A DNA stretch of 64,000 bases from Arthrobacter sp. Soil762 (GTDB taxonomy: Bacteria > Actinomycetota > Actinomycetes > Actinomycetales > Micrococcaceae), in assembly GCF_001428335.1 (NCBI RefSeq), contig NZ_LMSG01000003.1:1-64000 (forward strand), in the 5' to 3' direction. Both the position numbers and the translations under genes were made by a program. Position 1 is the stretch's first letter. Every line of letters begins with the position of its first letter. Shown in pieces: positions 18,801-26,779 of the stretch. Under the pieces are notes generated by a model. That model did not search any database, was not told the origin of the DNA, and saw only the letters and a list, made by a program, of their open reading frames with translations.

Positions 18801-19421
18801 CCCCGTTACCCGGCGTTCAATGTCCAGGCCGTGGTCCATCAGTTCGCAGAAATAGTTCTCCGCACCGAAAATGTCACGAAATTCCGAGGCGGCTTCCATG
18901 GCCTCGCGGTACTGGCCCAGCCGCAGCCGGGTCTGGACCTCCCCCGAAGGGCAGCCAGTAGTGGCGATCAGGCCTTCGGAGTATGTGTTCAGGAGCTCAC
19001 GGTCCAAACGTGGCCACTTGCCGAAGACTGCGTCCAGCGAGCCAATGGACGAGGCCCGGAAGAGGTTGCGCATGCCCACGTTGTTATAGCTCAGCAGCGT
19101 CATGTGGGTGTAGGAGCCACCGCCGGAGATGTCGTCCTTGCGCTGGTGTTCCTCGCCCCAGCGGACACGGCTTTTGTCCGTCCGTGCGGTGCCGGGGGTG
19201 ACGTAGGCTTCGACGCCGATAATCGGCTTGATTCCCTGGTCCGTGGCGCGCTTCCAGAAATCGAAAGCCCCGAACAGGTACCCGTGGTCGGTGGTGGCCA
19301 GGGCCGGCATCCCGAGGCGTTCAGTCTCGTTGAAGAGCTCACCCAGGCGGGCTGCGCCATCCAACATGGAGTATTCGGTGTGGTTGTGGAGATGGACGAA
19401 CGAGGCATTGCTGGAAGTCAC
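15864..19421 (-). CDS. dnaE: DNA polymerase III alpha subunit
   Basis: 1185 residues from a GTG start, the replicative polymerase DnaE1. Domain order: PHP (1-270), palm and fingers with the catalytic aspartates in MPDFDVDFD (421-429; Asp423, 425 and 427), thumb, helix-hairpin-helix region, then an OB fold near residues 1000-1080. The PHP metal ligands are all present: His10, His12, Asp21, His46, Glu71, His106, Cys157, Asp225 and His227. The domain is therefore likely an active 3'-5' proofreading exonuclease, as shown for mycobacterial DnaE1. The gene lies downstream of lspA and the RluD-type gene. Confidence 0.98.
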   Translation of the reverse strand: MTSSNASFVHLHNHTEYSMLDGAARLGELFNETERLGMPALATTDHGYLFGAFDFWKRATDQGIKPIIGVEAYVTPGTARTDKSRVRWGEEHQRKDDISGGGSYTHMTLLSYNNVGMRNLFRASSIGSLDAVFGKWPRLDRELLNTYSEGLIATTGCPSGEVQTRLRLGQYREAMEAASEFRDIFGAENYFCELMDHGLDIERRVTGDLLRLAKDLNLPLVATNDLHYTHEHDAKAHEALLAIQSGSTLLEPSYDNGGSRFAFSGSGYYLKSPQEMRELFRDHPDACDNTLLIAERCDVSFNTGANYMPRFPCPPGEDETSWLVKEVATGLEYRYPGGVPDKVRTQADYELEVITSMGFPGYFLVVADFINWAKKNGIRVGPGRGSGAGSMVAYAMRITDLDPLLHGLIFERFLNPDRVSMPDFDVDFDARRRSEVIDYVTRKYGDERVAMIVTYGTIKTKQALKDSSRVLGYPFSMGEQLTKALPPAVMAKDIPLADIQNKDSKRYSEAGDFRQLIATDPEAAKVFETALGIEGLKRQWGVHAAGVIMSSDPIIDVIPVMRRIQDGQVITQFDYPTCEGLGLIKMDFLGLRNLTIISDALENIKLNRGLDLDLDSLALDDVASYELLARGDTLGVFQLDGGPMRSLLKLMKPDNFEDISAVLALYRPGPMGANAHTDYALRKNGIQEVIPIHPELKEPLAEILGGTYGLIVYQEQVMAVAQKLAGYSLGQADILRRAMGKKKKSELDKQFAGFSQGMQDNGYSMAAVKTLWDILLPFSDYAFNKAHSAAYGVISYWTAYLKAHFAPEYMAALLTSVGDDKDKSAIYLNECRRMGITVLPPDVNESALNFTPVGTDIRFGMGAIRNVGVNAVEAMVAAREKEGAYTSFKDYLMKVPAVVCNKRTIESLIKAGAFDSLNHHRRALAMIHEEAIDSVITLKRNEAIGQFDLFAGFDEAESEASLSIEIPDLPEWEKKDKLSFERDMLGLYVSDHPLQGLEGLLSQHADQSITSIIGEDGPHDGAIITISGMITSLSRRIAKASGNAYARAEIEDLGGSMEVMFFGQVYGPIASVLAEDLIVVVKGRLQRRDDGAIALNCMELSVPDLSEGTNGPVLISMPTHKATEAVVTELGDVLRNHRGNSEVRLHLQGDTRTEVMGLPVHLRVNPSPSLFGDLKVLLGPTCLDN

Positions 19422-19471
19422 CGCACCATTCTAAGCGCTGGCGGACCGCCAACGGCCCAGCGACCCAGCCG

Positions 19472-20398
19472 CTAGGCCTCGCCGGACTCCAGGACTTCGA
19501 GGGCAAAGGCCAGGTCCTGCGGGTATTCGCTGGTAACGGTCACGCGCTCCCCCGTTACCGGGTGGTCGAAGCCGAGCTGCCGGGCATGGAGCCATTGCCG
19601 GGTCAGGCCCAGGGTGGCGGCGAGCCGAGGATCCGCCCCGTAGGTAAGATCTCCGGCGCATGGGTGCCGCAGCGCTGAGAAGTGGACACGGATCTGGTGT
19701 GTACGCCCGGTCTCAAGGTGCACCTCCACCAGCGTGGCCTTGCCAAAAGCCTCCAGCACCTCATAGTGCGTGATCGACGGCCGGCCGTCTTCGATCACGG
19801 CAAAGCGCCAGTCGTGTCCGGGGTGGCGACCGATTGGTGCGTCGATAGTGCCCTCCAGCGGATCCGGGAGCCCCTGCACCACCGCGTGGTACACCTTCTC
19901 CACGGTGCGCTCCTTGAAGGCCCGCTTCAGGGCCGTATAGGCGCGCTCCGTTTTGGCCACCACCATCACCCCGGACGTGCCGACGTCGAGCCGGTGCACG
20001 ATCCCCACCCGCTCGGGGGAACCCGACGTCGAGATCCGGAAGCCGGCTCCGGCGAGACCGCCGACCACGGTGGGCCCTACCCAGCCGGGCGACGGATGCG
20101 CGGCAACGCCCACCGGCTTGTCCACAACGACAAATTCGTCGTCGTCCAGCAGGATTTTCAGGCCTTCCACAACTTCCTCCACCACTTCGAGCGGGTCCCG
20201 TCGTTCAGGCACCGTCACTTCCAGGACATCGCCGGCAACCAACCGCGCGGACTTTCCGAGTTTCTTGCCGCGGCTGACCACGTTGCCTTCAGCAATGAGG
20301 GTCGCGGCCATTGACCGGGAAATCCCCATCAGCTTGGCGAGCCCTGCGTCCGCCCGCGTTCCGCCGAATTCGTCGGCGACCACCACACGCTCAGACAC
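19472..20398 (-). CDS. RluD-type 23S rRNA pseudouridine synthase
   Basis: 308 residues from the GTG at 20398, which overlaps the lspA stop (GTGTCTGA). A longer in-frame extension runs antisense-like through lspA and is not credible. An N-terminal S4 RNA-binding domain (about 12-65) precedes the catalytic domain, where Asp138 lies in [10 protein letters not shown]. The C-terminal [13 protein letters not shown] is typical of the RluA/RluD family. Likely target is 23S rRNA, but the exact uridines cannot be read from the sequence. The lspA-rluD pair is common in bacteria. Confidence 0.92.
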   Translation of the reverse strand: MSERVVVADEFGGTRADAGLAKLMGISRSMAATLIAEGNVVSRGKKLGKSARLVAGDVLEVTVPERRDPLEVVEEVVEGLKILLDDDEFVVVDKPVGVAAHPSPGWVGPTVVGGLAGAGFRISTSGSPERVGIVHRLDVGTSGVMVVAKTERAYTALKRAFKERTVEKVYHAVVQGLPDPLEGTIDAPIGRHPGHDWRFAVIEDGRPSITHYEVLEAFGKATLVEVHLETGRTHQIRVHFSALRHPCAGDLTYGADPRLAATLGLTRQWLHARQLGFDHPVTGERVTVTSEYPQDLAFALEVLESGEA

Positions 20399-20981
20399 CG
20401 TCCGTGTCCTTCGGCTGTGCCGCCTCTTTCCGTGGCGCCGCGACGTGGCGTGAACCGTCAAGGGCGATCCCCTTAAGCGTGAGGATACAAATGATGGCCA
20501 CCGCTGAGACCACCGCGGAGTCGGCGATGTTGAAGATCGCAAAATTGGGCAGCTGGATGAAGTCCACCACGTGCCCCATGCCGAACGAGGGCTCCCGGAA
20601 GAGCCTGTCAGTCAGGTTGCCCAGGGCCCCGCCCAGGAGCAGACCCAGTGCCAGCGACCACCAGGCCGAGCCCAGCTTGCGCACCTGGAACAGGATGGCG
20701 ATGGAGACGCCGGCCATGATGATGGAGAACACCCACGTGACATTTTCCCCGATCGAAAATGCGGCGCCGGAATTGCGGATGAAGTACCAGTGCAGGAGCG
20801 GCGGAAGCACCGGGATGCGTTCACCCTCCACCATCGAGGATGTCACCCAGAGTTTTGTCAGCTGGTCCAGGACGTACGCGAAGACCGCAAAACCGGCGAA
20901 GAGCGAGAGCAGGAGTGCCCGCCGGGGGCGGGCCGATGAAGGAGAAGGGTTTGCGGCGTCAGCGGCGAGGTGGTCAGTCAT
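20391..20981 (-). CDS. lspA: Lipoprotein signal peptidase
   Basis: 196 residues from the ATG at 20981. LspA cleaves the signal peptide of diacylglyceryl-modified prolipoproteins at the membrane. The catalytic aspartates are Asp125 in GNLTDR and Asp154 in FNIADS, and RNSGAAFS and VVDFIQ are also conserved. Four membrane segments are visible. N- and C-terminal polar tails extend beyond the core. The gene is separated from divIVA by a terminator and coupled to the RluD-type gene downstream. The lipoprotein encoded at 43047 is one plausible substrate. Confidence 0.95.
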   Translation of the reverse strand: MTDHLAADAANPSPSSARPRRALLLSLFAGFAVFAYVLDQLTKLWVTSSMVEGERIPVLPPLLHWYFIRNSGAAFSIGENVTWVFSIIMAGVSIAILFQVRKLGSAWWSLALGLLLGGALGNLTDRLFREPSFGMGHVVDFIQLPNFAIFNIADSAVVSAVAIICILTLKGIALDGSRHVAAPRKEAAQPKDTDGV

Positions 20982-21013
20982 GGTGCTTTCATTTTGTAAA
21001 ACCGATGTTAAAT

Positions 21014-21052
21014 CCCAAAAACCGGCGGCCGAGGAATCCTCAGCCACCGGTT
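21014..21052 (-). terminator. Terminator after divIVA
   Basis: On the minus strand an AACCGG...CCGGTT hairpin with a long, slightly imperfect stem ends in a TTTTT run. It lies between the divIVA stop (21075) and lspA, and closes the division-cluster transcription unit. Confidence 0.75.
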
Positions 21053-21074
21053 CTCAGAATACGTGCTTGACGAA

Positions 21075-21770
21075 CTAGTTCGCTTCAACCTCAGGTGCCG
21101 CCACGGAACCGCGGGCGTCAAGGTCGCGCAGCTGGCCTTCAATGTAGGCCTTCAGGCGTGAGCGGTAGTCGCGTTCGAAGCCGCGGAGTTGCTCTACCTT
21201 GCGTTCCAGGACGGAGCGCTGCTGCTCGAGGGCACCGAGGATCTTCCGGGACTTCTCCTGGGCATCGTTGACCAGGCTGCTGGCCTCGATCTGGGCCTCT
21301 GCGATGATCTTGTCCTTCTGGGACTGACCGTCGGCGACGTGACGGTCGTGCATCTGCTGTGCCATGGCGAGCAGGCCGGCAGCGGACTCGGCTGAAACCG
21401 TGCTTCCGTTGGCTGCGGTGGGCGCAGCAGCCGGGACGGCTGCAACAGATGCTGCCGGCTCGGCTTCCTTCTTCTTGGCGGCGTCGGGAGCTTTCGCCTC
21501 GACCTCGGCCTTAGCCGGGGTCTCAACCTTGTCAGCCTTGACGGGTGCGGGAACCTTCTCGACCACCGGGGCGGACGCAGCGGAGCTGGCCGGCACACCG
21601 GAACCTGATTCTGCAAGCTTCTTGCGGAGCTCGTCGTTCTCCTGGTTCAGGCGCCTGAGTTCCACAACGATCTCGTCCAGGAAGTCATCAACTTCATCCT
21701 GGTCGTAGCCTTCGCGGAACTTGGTCGGCTGAAAGCGCTTGTTGACAACGTCTTCTGGCGTCAAAGCCAT
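21075..21770 (-). CDS. divIVA: Polar growth / septum-site protein DivIVA (Wag31)
   Basis: 231 residues. The N-terminal lipid-binding DivIVA domain is clear: MALTPEDVVNKRF, then REGYDQDEVDDFLDEIV (about 18-34). A coiled coil follows to about residue 50. A central Ala/Pro/Lys-rich linker (about 55-130) separates it from a second coiled coil (about 135-215). In actinobacteria this protein marks curved membrane at poles and septa and recruits the elongation machinery. It ends the division cluster, as in mycobacteria (wag31). Confidence 0.96.
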   Translation of the reverse strand: MALTPEDVVNKRFQPTKFREGYDQDEVDDFLDEIVVELRRLNQENDELRKKLAESGSGVPASSAASAPVVEKVPAPVKADKVETPAKAEVEAKAPDAAKKKEAEPAASVAAVPAAAPTAANGSTVSAESAAGLLAMAQQMHDRHVADGQSQKDKIIAEAQIEASSLVNDAQEKSRKILGALEQQRSVLERKVEQLRGFERDYRSRLKAYIEGQLRDLDARGSVAAPEVEAN

Positions 21771-21829
21771 CTGGTCACCTCATTGGTCTAGTTAGTCAGT
21801 AGGCCTTCCGGCCGTCAAAACTACGGTAC

Positions 21830-21944
21830 CTAAATATTGTCTGGTTCCTCTAATTCAACACTGGGTGTCAAACCGGAGATTTCTTCGCGGTTCAGAGCGA
21901 GTTCCAATTCCAGGAACTTCGCCTGCGCCGCTAGGTCTTGTCGA
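21830..21944 (-). other. Coding-like stretch between the yggT-type gene and divIVA, no clear start
   Basis: A minus-strand frame reads SRNLRQDLAAQAKFLELEL and continues to a TAG at 21830-21832, ending VELEEPDNI. Its composition is protein-like (amphipathic, acidic end). However, the only start in frame is a TTG that would give about 25 residues, and there are stops upstream in the overlapping yggT-type gene. It may be a tiny gene with an unusual start, the remnant of one, or chance. The rest of 21771-21947 holds the divIVA upstream region. Confidence 0.3.
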
Positions 21945-21947
21945 AGA

Positions 21948-22235
21948 TTACGCGAAACCCCTGGTGACCGCCATCGCGATGCTGACGGCGATGAACAGGA
22001 CCAGAAACCCGAGGTCCAAAGTCACCCCGCCGAGCCTCAACGGCGGGATCAGCCTCCGGAGCCCCTTGAGGGGCGGATCGGTGATCGAGTACACCGTGTG
22101 GGCCACCACGAGGGCAACACCACGCGGACGCCATTCCCTGGCAAACATCTGAACCCAGTCAAAGACCAGCCGGATGATCAGCGCCACGAAAAACAGCAAA
22201 AGGGCGATATAGACAAGTCCGAAAACAATTCCCAT
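21948..22235 (-). CDS. YggT family membrane protein
   Basis: 95 residues with two hydrophobic segments (about 3-25 and 72-92) and, between them, the family pattern YSITDPPLKGLRRLIPP. YggT proteins are found beside sepF and divIVA in actinobacteria and firmicutes and are thought to act in division or osmotic adaptation, but the mechanism is unknown. It is separated from sepF by a large hairpin (22310-22339). Confidence 0.92.
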   Translation of the reverse strand: MGIVFGLVYIALLLFFVALIIRLVFDWVQMFAREWRPRGVALVVAHTVYSITDPPLKGLRRLIPPLRLGGVTLDLGFLVLFIAVSIAMAVTRGFA

Positions 22236-22309
22236 GACTTAACTCATATCTCCATGTCCATTCCGGATACCGCGGTGCCCTGCCAATGTTTCTTGTCTAT
22301 TTCAGCACA

Positions 22310-22339
22310 GATGCCAGACAGGTGTACCTGTCTGGCATC
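22310..22339 (-). other. Strong hairpin between sepF and the yggT-type gene
   Basis: A perfect 14-bp inverted repeat (22310-22323 with 22326-22339) lies in the sepF-yggT interval. An outer inverted repeat, ATTCCGGAT (22260-22268) with ATCCGGAAT (22337-22345), overlaps its last three bases. No T run follows on the minus strand, so it is more likely an mRNA processing or partial termination element than a plain terminator. Confidence 0.75.
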
Positions 22340-22355
22340 CGGAATAAGCTCAGGG

Positions 22356-22886
22356 CTAACTTTGATTGAAGAAGCTGGCCTGGGTCTCGCTGACCTTCTT
22401 GTCATCGCCAATGACCTCAATGTACGACGGTGACAGCAGGAAAACCTTGTTGGTGACGCGTTCGATGCTGCCCCTGAGACCAAAAACCAGGCCGGCCGAG
22501 AAGTCAACGAGACGCTTGGCGTCCGCTTCACCCATGTCGGTGACGTTCATGATGACGGGGATGCCGTCCCGGAAACTCTCACCGATGAGCTTGGCGTCGT
22601 TGTAGGACCGCGGGTGGATCGTGGTGATCTGCCGAAGCCCGGACGGTTCTTCGCGGCTTGAGGCCGCACGCTTGATGGGGGTCACTGGTGCGCGGTATTC
22701 CTCTTCGGGGGCGTGTGATGACTCGCGGCTGACGTCGCGGACGGGTGCCGGTGCACGGCGTTCCTCGCGGTCAACTTCCATCGAATCGTCCTCGTCCTTA
22801 CGTGTGGTGGTGTGCTCGGACTCGTAGTGTTCATCGCCATCGGCGAGCCCAAGATAGATCATTGTCTTGCGCAGAGCGCCGGCCAT
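22356..22886 (-). CDS. sepF: Cell division protein SepF
   Basis: 176 residues. The N-terminal membrane-binding helix begins [17 protein letters not shown] charged linker (about 18-85) follows, then the SepF core domain (about 86-170), with [15 protein letters not shown] and [14 protein letters not shown]. SepF anchors FtsZ to the membrane. No ftsA is present in this cluster, so SepF is the likely sole FtsZ tether. An AGGAG-type site precedes the ATG. Confidence 0.96.
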   Translation of the reverse strand: MAGALRKTMIYLGLADGDEHYESEHTTTRKDEDDSMEVDREERRAPAPVRDVSRESSHAPEEEYRAPVTPIKRAASSREEPSGLRQITTIHPRSYNDAKLIGESFRDGIPVIMNVTDMGEADAKRLVDFSAGLVFGLRGSIERVTNKVFLLSPSYIEVIGDDKKVSETQASFFNQS

Positions 22887-22974
22887 GGTCGACTCCTAAT
22901 CGTGTCCGTAGGCGGGCCGCCCAATGACTTGACAGCCTTGAATCCCCCGCCATTCACTTCCTATGGGTTCGACG

Positions 22975-23715
22975 CTACCCCACGTCAGGACGCGATCCGA
23001 GAATATCGGAACCGATTCGCAGGTGTGTCGCACCGAAACGGATGGCCGCTTCCAGGTCCTGGCTCATGCCCGCCGAGATGGCGGTTGCGCCGGGATGCTC
23101 GGCTACCAAGGCCGCCGAGATGGCTGCCAGCTTTTCAAACGCCGCCTCAGGACTGGTGCCCAACGGGGCGACAGCCATAACGCCCGCCAGTTCCAGTCCT
23201 GCCGCAGCCGCCAGCCGCTCGGCCAGGAGTGGTACCTCCGCCGCGGCCACGCCGCCGCGATGCGCGCCGGCGTCGTCGTCGAGGCTGACCTGGATGAAGC
23301 AGTCCAGGGCTCCCCGGCCCGTCCGCTCCTGTTCCGCGGCGATGGCACGCTCGAGGCCATCAACCAGGGCCAGCCGGTCCACGGAATGGAGCGCATGGGC
23401 ATACTTCACCACGGATTTCGCTTTTTTGCTCTGCAGCTGCCCGACGAAGTGCCAGTTGAGTCCGAGGCCTGCCAGTTCGGCCGCCTTCGAGGAGGCCTCC
23501 TGATCCCGGTTCTCTCCGACGTCGCGGACGCCGAGGGCAGCCAGGCGCCTGATGTCGGCTGCCGGATGGAACTTGGTGACCACAATCAGCGTGGGCACTT
23601 CCCCCGCCCGGCCTGCATCGTGGACGGCCGCATCAATACGACGCTGCACGGCGGCGAGGCGCTCCGCCAGATCAGCCGTCCGTTCGGCGTTGTCCTCCAC
23701 AGTGCCCTCATTCAT
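22975..23715 (-). CDS. YggS family pyridoxal-phosphate homeostasis protein
   Basis: 246 residues from the ATG at 23715, which overlaps the pgeF stop within ATGAATGA. Longer frames run through pgeF and are not credible. The single-domain alanine-racemase-like barrel shows the PLP-binding Lys in LIVVTKFHPAADI, then GENRDQE, WHFVGQLQSKKAK, SVDRLALV, QVSLDDD and the C-terminal AISAGMSQDLEAAI. YggS/PROSC proteins bind PLP and maintain its balance without clear enzymatic activity. The gene is conserved between ftsZ and sepF in actinobacteria. Confidence 0.95.
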   Translation of the reverse strand: MNEGTVEDNAERTADLAERLAAVQRRIDAAVHDAGRAGEVPTLIVVTKFHPAADIRRLAALGVRDVGENRDQEASSKAAELAGLGLNWHFVGQLQSKKAKSVVKYAHALHSVDRLALVDGLERAIAAEQERTGRGALDCFIQVSLDDDAGAHRGGVAAAEVPLLAERLAAAAGLELAGVMAVAPLGTSPEAAFEKLAAISAALVAEHPGATAISAGMSQDLEAAIRFGATHLRIGSDILGSRPDVG

Positions 23716-24397
23716 GCGACCACACCAGTCCCGCGAAGCGCCCGGTGGTGTTGGACCTGCGGTAAGAGAAAAGCACTTCGTTTTCAAGCGTGCACGGACC
23801 CGCATATTCGATGACGACGCCGGCAGCTTCAAGTTGGCTCTTCGCCCCTGCCGGGAGATCCAGTGCGGGCGTGCCCCAGGACGTGGCAGCCCACGTCGCC
23901 GGGACCTGCGCTGCCACCTGGGCGCGCAGGTCGGCGGGCACTTCATAGCAACGTCCGCAGATTGACGGCCCGAGCCAGGCGCGGATGCCGGTGGCCCCGG
24001 CTGAGCGCATCCGCTCCACCGCCGCCGGGAGAATTCCGTTTTCTATCCCCGGGCGGCCTGCGTGCACGGCGGCGAGGACCCGACCGTCCGGTCCCTGCCC
24101 TACGAGCACCGCCGGGATGCAGTCGGCCACCATGACCGCCAGCGGCAGTCCTCGCGACACCATGGCATCGGCGGTCGGCGCAGGAGTGGCCGGCTCCATC
24201 ATTTCAACGGCAGTGCCGTGGACCTGCTCCATGAACCGGAGGGAACCACGGGCCATGCCGGCCGCGTCCTCCAACGCCTCGCGGCGCTGGAGAACGTCAA
24301 CGGCGTTGTCCCCGACGTGCAGGGCGAGATTGCCGGCCTGGGTGTCTGTAAACGCCACACTCACGCCAGCAAACACTTCGGCCCGCCAATAGAACAA
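23708..24397 (-). CDS. pgeF: PgeF/YfiH family peptidoglycan editing factor
   Basis: 229 residues from a TTG start eight bases after the ftsZ stop. Family features are QVHGTAVE, the metal-binding region MVSRGLPLAVMVADCIPAVL (His/Cys ligands), AAVHAGRPG and the late IRAWLGPSICGRCYEV. YfiH proteins were annotated as polyphenol oxidases or purine phosphorylases, and in Escherichia coli PgeF removes wrongly incorporated residues from peptidoglycan precursors. That role fits the cluster, but the protein's activity here is inferred. Confidence 0.92.
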   Translation of the reverse strand: MFYWRAEVFAGVSVAFTDTQAGNLALHVGDNAVDVLQRREALEDAAGMARGSLRFMEQVHGTAVEMMEPATPAPTADAMVSRGLPLAVMVADCIPAVLVGQGPDGRVLAAVHAGRPGIENGILPAAVERMRSAGATGIRAWLGPSICGRCYEVPADLRAQVAAQVPATWAATSWGTPALDLPAGAKSQLEAAGVVIEYAGPCTLENEVLFSYRRSNTTGRFAGLVWSHE

Positions 24398-24405
24398 CCC
24401 TGGCC

Positions 24406-25638
24406 CTACTTCAGGAAGTCGGGGACATCCAGGTCATCGGCACGGTTCCCCGAGAGGTCCGGCTCCACAACTGAGGGCAGGTCGACGTCGAAACCTGAGT
24501 CGGCGGGGACCGCCGACGGGCGCTGCTGGCCCCAGTTGCTGAGGCCAGACGCACCGACGCCTGCGTGAACGGGCTGGAGGCTGTGCTGGTGGCTGCCACC
24601 GGAAGTGGGTGCCTGGGCCGGCGCGGGTGCCGCGGCGGGCCGCTGCGGGGCAACCTGCGGCTGCGACTGGTCCATGGAGGGCGAGGTGGCCTTGACGTCG
24701 TCGAAACCGGCGGCGATGACTGTGACACGGGCCTCGTCACCGAGGGCATCGTCAATCACGGCACCGAAGATGATGTTGGCTTCGGGGTGGGCCACTTCCT
24801 GGACCAGGCGGGCAGCTTCATTGATTTCGAAGAGGCCGAGATCTGAACCGCCCTGGATGGAGAGCAGGACACCATGGGCGCCGTCAATGGAGGCTTCCAG
24901 CAGCGGTGACGCAATGGCGAGCTCAGCAGCCTTCACCGCACGGTCTTCACCGCGGGCGGAGCCGATACCCATCAGCGCCGAGCCCGCGCCCTGCATCACG
25001 GACTTGACGTCCGCGAAGTCGAGGTTGATGAGGCCGGGGGTGGTGATGAGGTCCGTGATGCCCTGGACACCGGACAGCAGGACCTGGTCGGCGGAACGGA
25101 AAGCGTCCAGGACGGAGACGTTGCGGTCGCTGATGGACAAAAGCCTGTCGTTCGGGATCACGATCAGGGTGTCCACTTCGTCGCGGAGGGCGTCGATGCC
25201 CGCCTCCGCAGAACCAGCACGACGGCGGCCCTCGAACGTGAACGGGCGGGTCACCACACCGATTGTCAGGGCTCCGAGGGACCGGGCGATTCGGGCCACG
25301 ACGGGCGCGCCGCCGGTACCGGTGCCGCCGCCTTCGCCGGCGGTGACAAAGACCATGTCCGCGCCGCGGATGACCTCTTCGATTTCCTCGGCGTGGTCCT
25401 CGGCCGCCTGCCTGCCGACCTCAGGGTTCGCACCGGCTCCCAGGCCGCGAGTCAGCTCACGCCCGATGTCGAGCTTGACGTCTGCATCGCTCATCAACAA
25501 TGCCTGCGCATCGGTGTTGACCGCGATGAACTCGACGCCGCGAAGACCGACCTCGATCATGCGGTTGACTGCGTTCACGCCACCGCCGCCGATGCCGACG
25601 ACCTTGATGACGGCCAAGTAATTCTGCGGAGCTGCCAC
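24406..25638 (-). CDS. ftsZ: Cell division GTPase FtsZ
   Basis: 410 residues. FtsZ polymerises into the division ring. The N-terminal GTPase domain has [15 protein letters not shown] (13-27), NTDAQAL (41-47) and the tubulin signature [10 protein letters not shown] (103-112), with the T7 catalytic loop [12 protein letters not shown] variable Pro/Ala-rich linker (about 325-395) leads to the C-terminal peptide DLDVPDFLK, the docking site for SepF and other partners. A TTGACA element and a dyad lie upstream (25704-25736), so ftsZ has its own promoter besides readthrough from the cluster. Confidence 0.98.
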   Translation of the reverse strand: MAAPQNYLAVIKVVGIGGGGVNAVNRMIEVGLRGVEFIAVNTDAQALLMSDADVKLDIGRELTRGLGAGANPEVGRQAAEDHAEEIEEVIRGADMVFVTAGEGGGTGTGGAPVVARIARSLGALTIGVVTRPFTFEGRRRAGSAEAGIDALRDEVDTLIVIPNDRLLSISDRNVSVLDAFRSADQVLLSGVQGITDLITTPGLINLDFADVKSVMQGAGSALMGIGSARGEDRAVKAAELAIASPLLEASIDGAHGVLLSIQGGSDLGLFEINEAARLVQEVAHPEANIIFGAVIDDALGDEARVTVIAAGFDDVKATSPSMDQSQPQVAPQRPAAAPAPAQAPTSGGSHQHSLQPVHAGVGASGLSNWGQQRPSAVPADSGFDVDLPSVVEPDLSGNRADDLDVPDFLK

Positions 25639-25703
25639 GTTACGTGTCCCTTGTTCGTGTCCTATTGCGAAAACTGTGGAGTCGGGCTTGAAGCTTCGAA
25701 CCT

Positions 25704-25736
25704 TAACCTTCGAGTTGAAGGTTATAGTTATGTCAA
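25704..25736 (-). promoter_or_regulatory. ftsZ promoter region with an inverted repeat
   Basis: On the minus strand TTGACA (25731-25736) is followed six bases later by the dyad TAACCTTC-N5-GAAGGTTA (25704-25724). The expected -10 position (25708-25713) reads TCGAAG, a poor match, and lies inside the dyad. A DNA-binding protein that must reshape the promoter, such as a MerR-type activator, would fit. The FtsR candidate at 62692 is the obvious one. Confidence 0.55.
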
Positions 25737-25825
25737 GTAACTCATGTCTGGAACGCTATTTCCTATGGTTCAGACATTCAATAACCGGAGCCGCGTGTCG
25801 CGGGAATACCGGGTAAATAAAGCGT

Positions 25826-26779
25826 TCAGCGCGTCACCGGATGCCGGGGGGCGCTCACATCGTACACATGGACGGGGTTCTTCGGGTCCGCGGGAACCTT
25901 GAGCAAGGCTTCAAGCACCTTGGCCTTGAGCTCCTTCTCCCCCGCATTCCCCCAAATGATGGTCTGGCCGTCCACCAATTTGAGCTCCACGGCGTCCACG
26001 GACTTCGCGGACGCGTTGGACAGCCTCGACAGCACGTCCAGCGGGAGTGCACCGAGGACCGCTGCGGTGGCCTGGAAGAGGTCCTTGCCGATTGCTCCGG
26101 CGCCGCCGTCGATCACGGGCAGGGAAACCGCGGCCGGGTCCGCGGGGCTGGCCAACACCACACCTTCCACATCCACCAACTGGTACTGCTCCCCCTGCTT
26201 GACCAGGGCCACCGGCACCCGCTCCAGCACCTGGACCACTAACCCGGACGGCGGCCGCGCTTGGGTTGAGGCGGACTTGATCTGGACGAGGGGCGCCAGG
26301 AGGCGGCTGACCTCCTCATCGCTGATCTGGGGCAGGGGTTTGCCCTTCAGGGGTTCCAGTGCGGCCTGGACCTGTTCTGTCGTGACGAGCCGGGTCCCGG
26401 ACACCGATACTGTGCCTACGGCGAGTACCGGCGAAAAGATTGCGGCGGCCAGCAGCGCGCAGACCAACGCCAGGACAGTGCCCAGGGTCACCGTGATGTT
26501 CCGCTTGAGGCGTTTTCCGGGCGGCTCCGGGAAGGCCAGCACATTATCGGTGCCCGCCGGCGCCTTGCCCGCTGGTGCCTTGTCTGCCGGCGCCTTGCCC
26601 GCTGATGCCTTGTCCGCTGGCCGCTTGCGGCCGGCGTCCTTCGCATTTTTGCGACCGGACAAAGACGGGGTGTCCGCTTCGGGAGCGCGTTTGGAGGCCG
26701 AGATGACCTCCGGTTCCGCCGGCGCGGAAGGCTGCCGCCTGCCCGGTGAAGCGTAGGTGGGCCGGCGCGGACTACCCAC
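25826..26779 (-). CDS. ftsQ: Cell division protein FtsQ
   Basis: 317 residues from the GTG at 26779, which overlaps the murC stop as GTGGGTAG. An ATG at 26818 would add 13 residues inside murC. Order: a long basic cytoplasmic tail with a five-residue repeat (about 55-77, [P/S]A[D/G]KA), one membrane segment (about 95-117), a POTRA domain with VGTVSVSGTRLVTTEQVQAAL, and the FtsQ beta domain to the C-terminus. FtsQ links cytoplasmic and periplasmic division proteins. The repeat tail is unusual. Confidence 0.92.
   Translation of the reverse strand: MGSPRRPTYASPGRRQPSAPAEPEVISASKRAPEADTPSLSGRKNAKDAGRKRPADKASAGKAPADKAPAGKAPAGTDNVLAFPEPPGKRLKRNITVTLGTVLALVCALLAAAIFSPVLAVGTVSVSGTRLVTTEQVQAALEPLKGKPLPQISDEEVSRLLAPLVQIKSASTQARPPSGLVVQVLERVPVALVKQGEQYQLVDVEGVVLASPADPAAVSLPVIDGGAGAIGKDLFQATAAVLGALPLDVLSRLSNASAKSVDAVELKLVDGQTIIWGNAGEKELKAKVLEALLKVPADPKNPVHVYDVSAPRHPVTR
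26551..26625. repeat. Five tandem 15-bp repeats inside ftsQ
   Basis: Five consecutive 15-base units (26551-26565 through 26611-26625) differ at a few positions each. They encode the Ala/Lys pentapeptide repeat of the FtsQ cytoplasmic tail. In-frame unit size means copy changes would not disrupt the gene. Confidence 0.85.
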
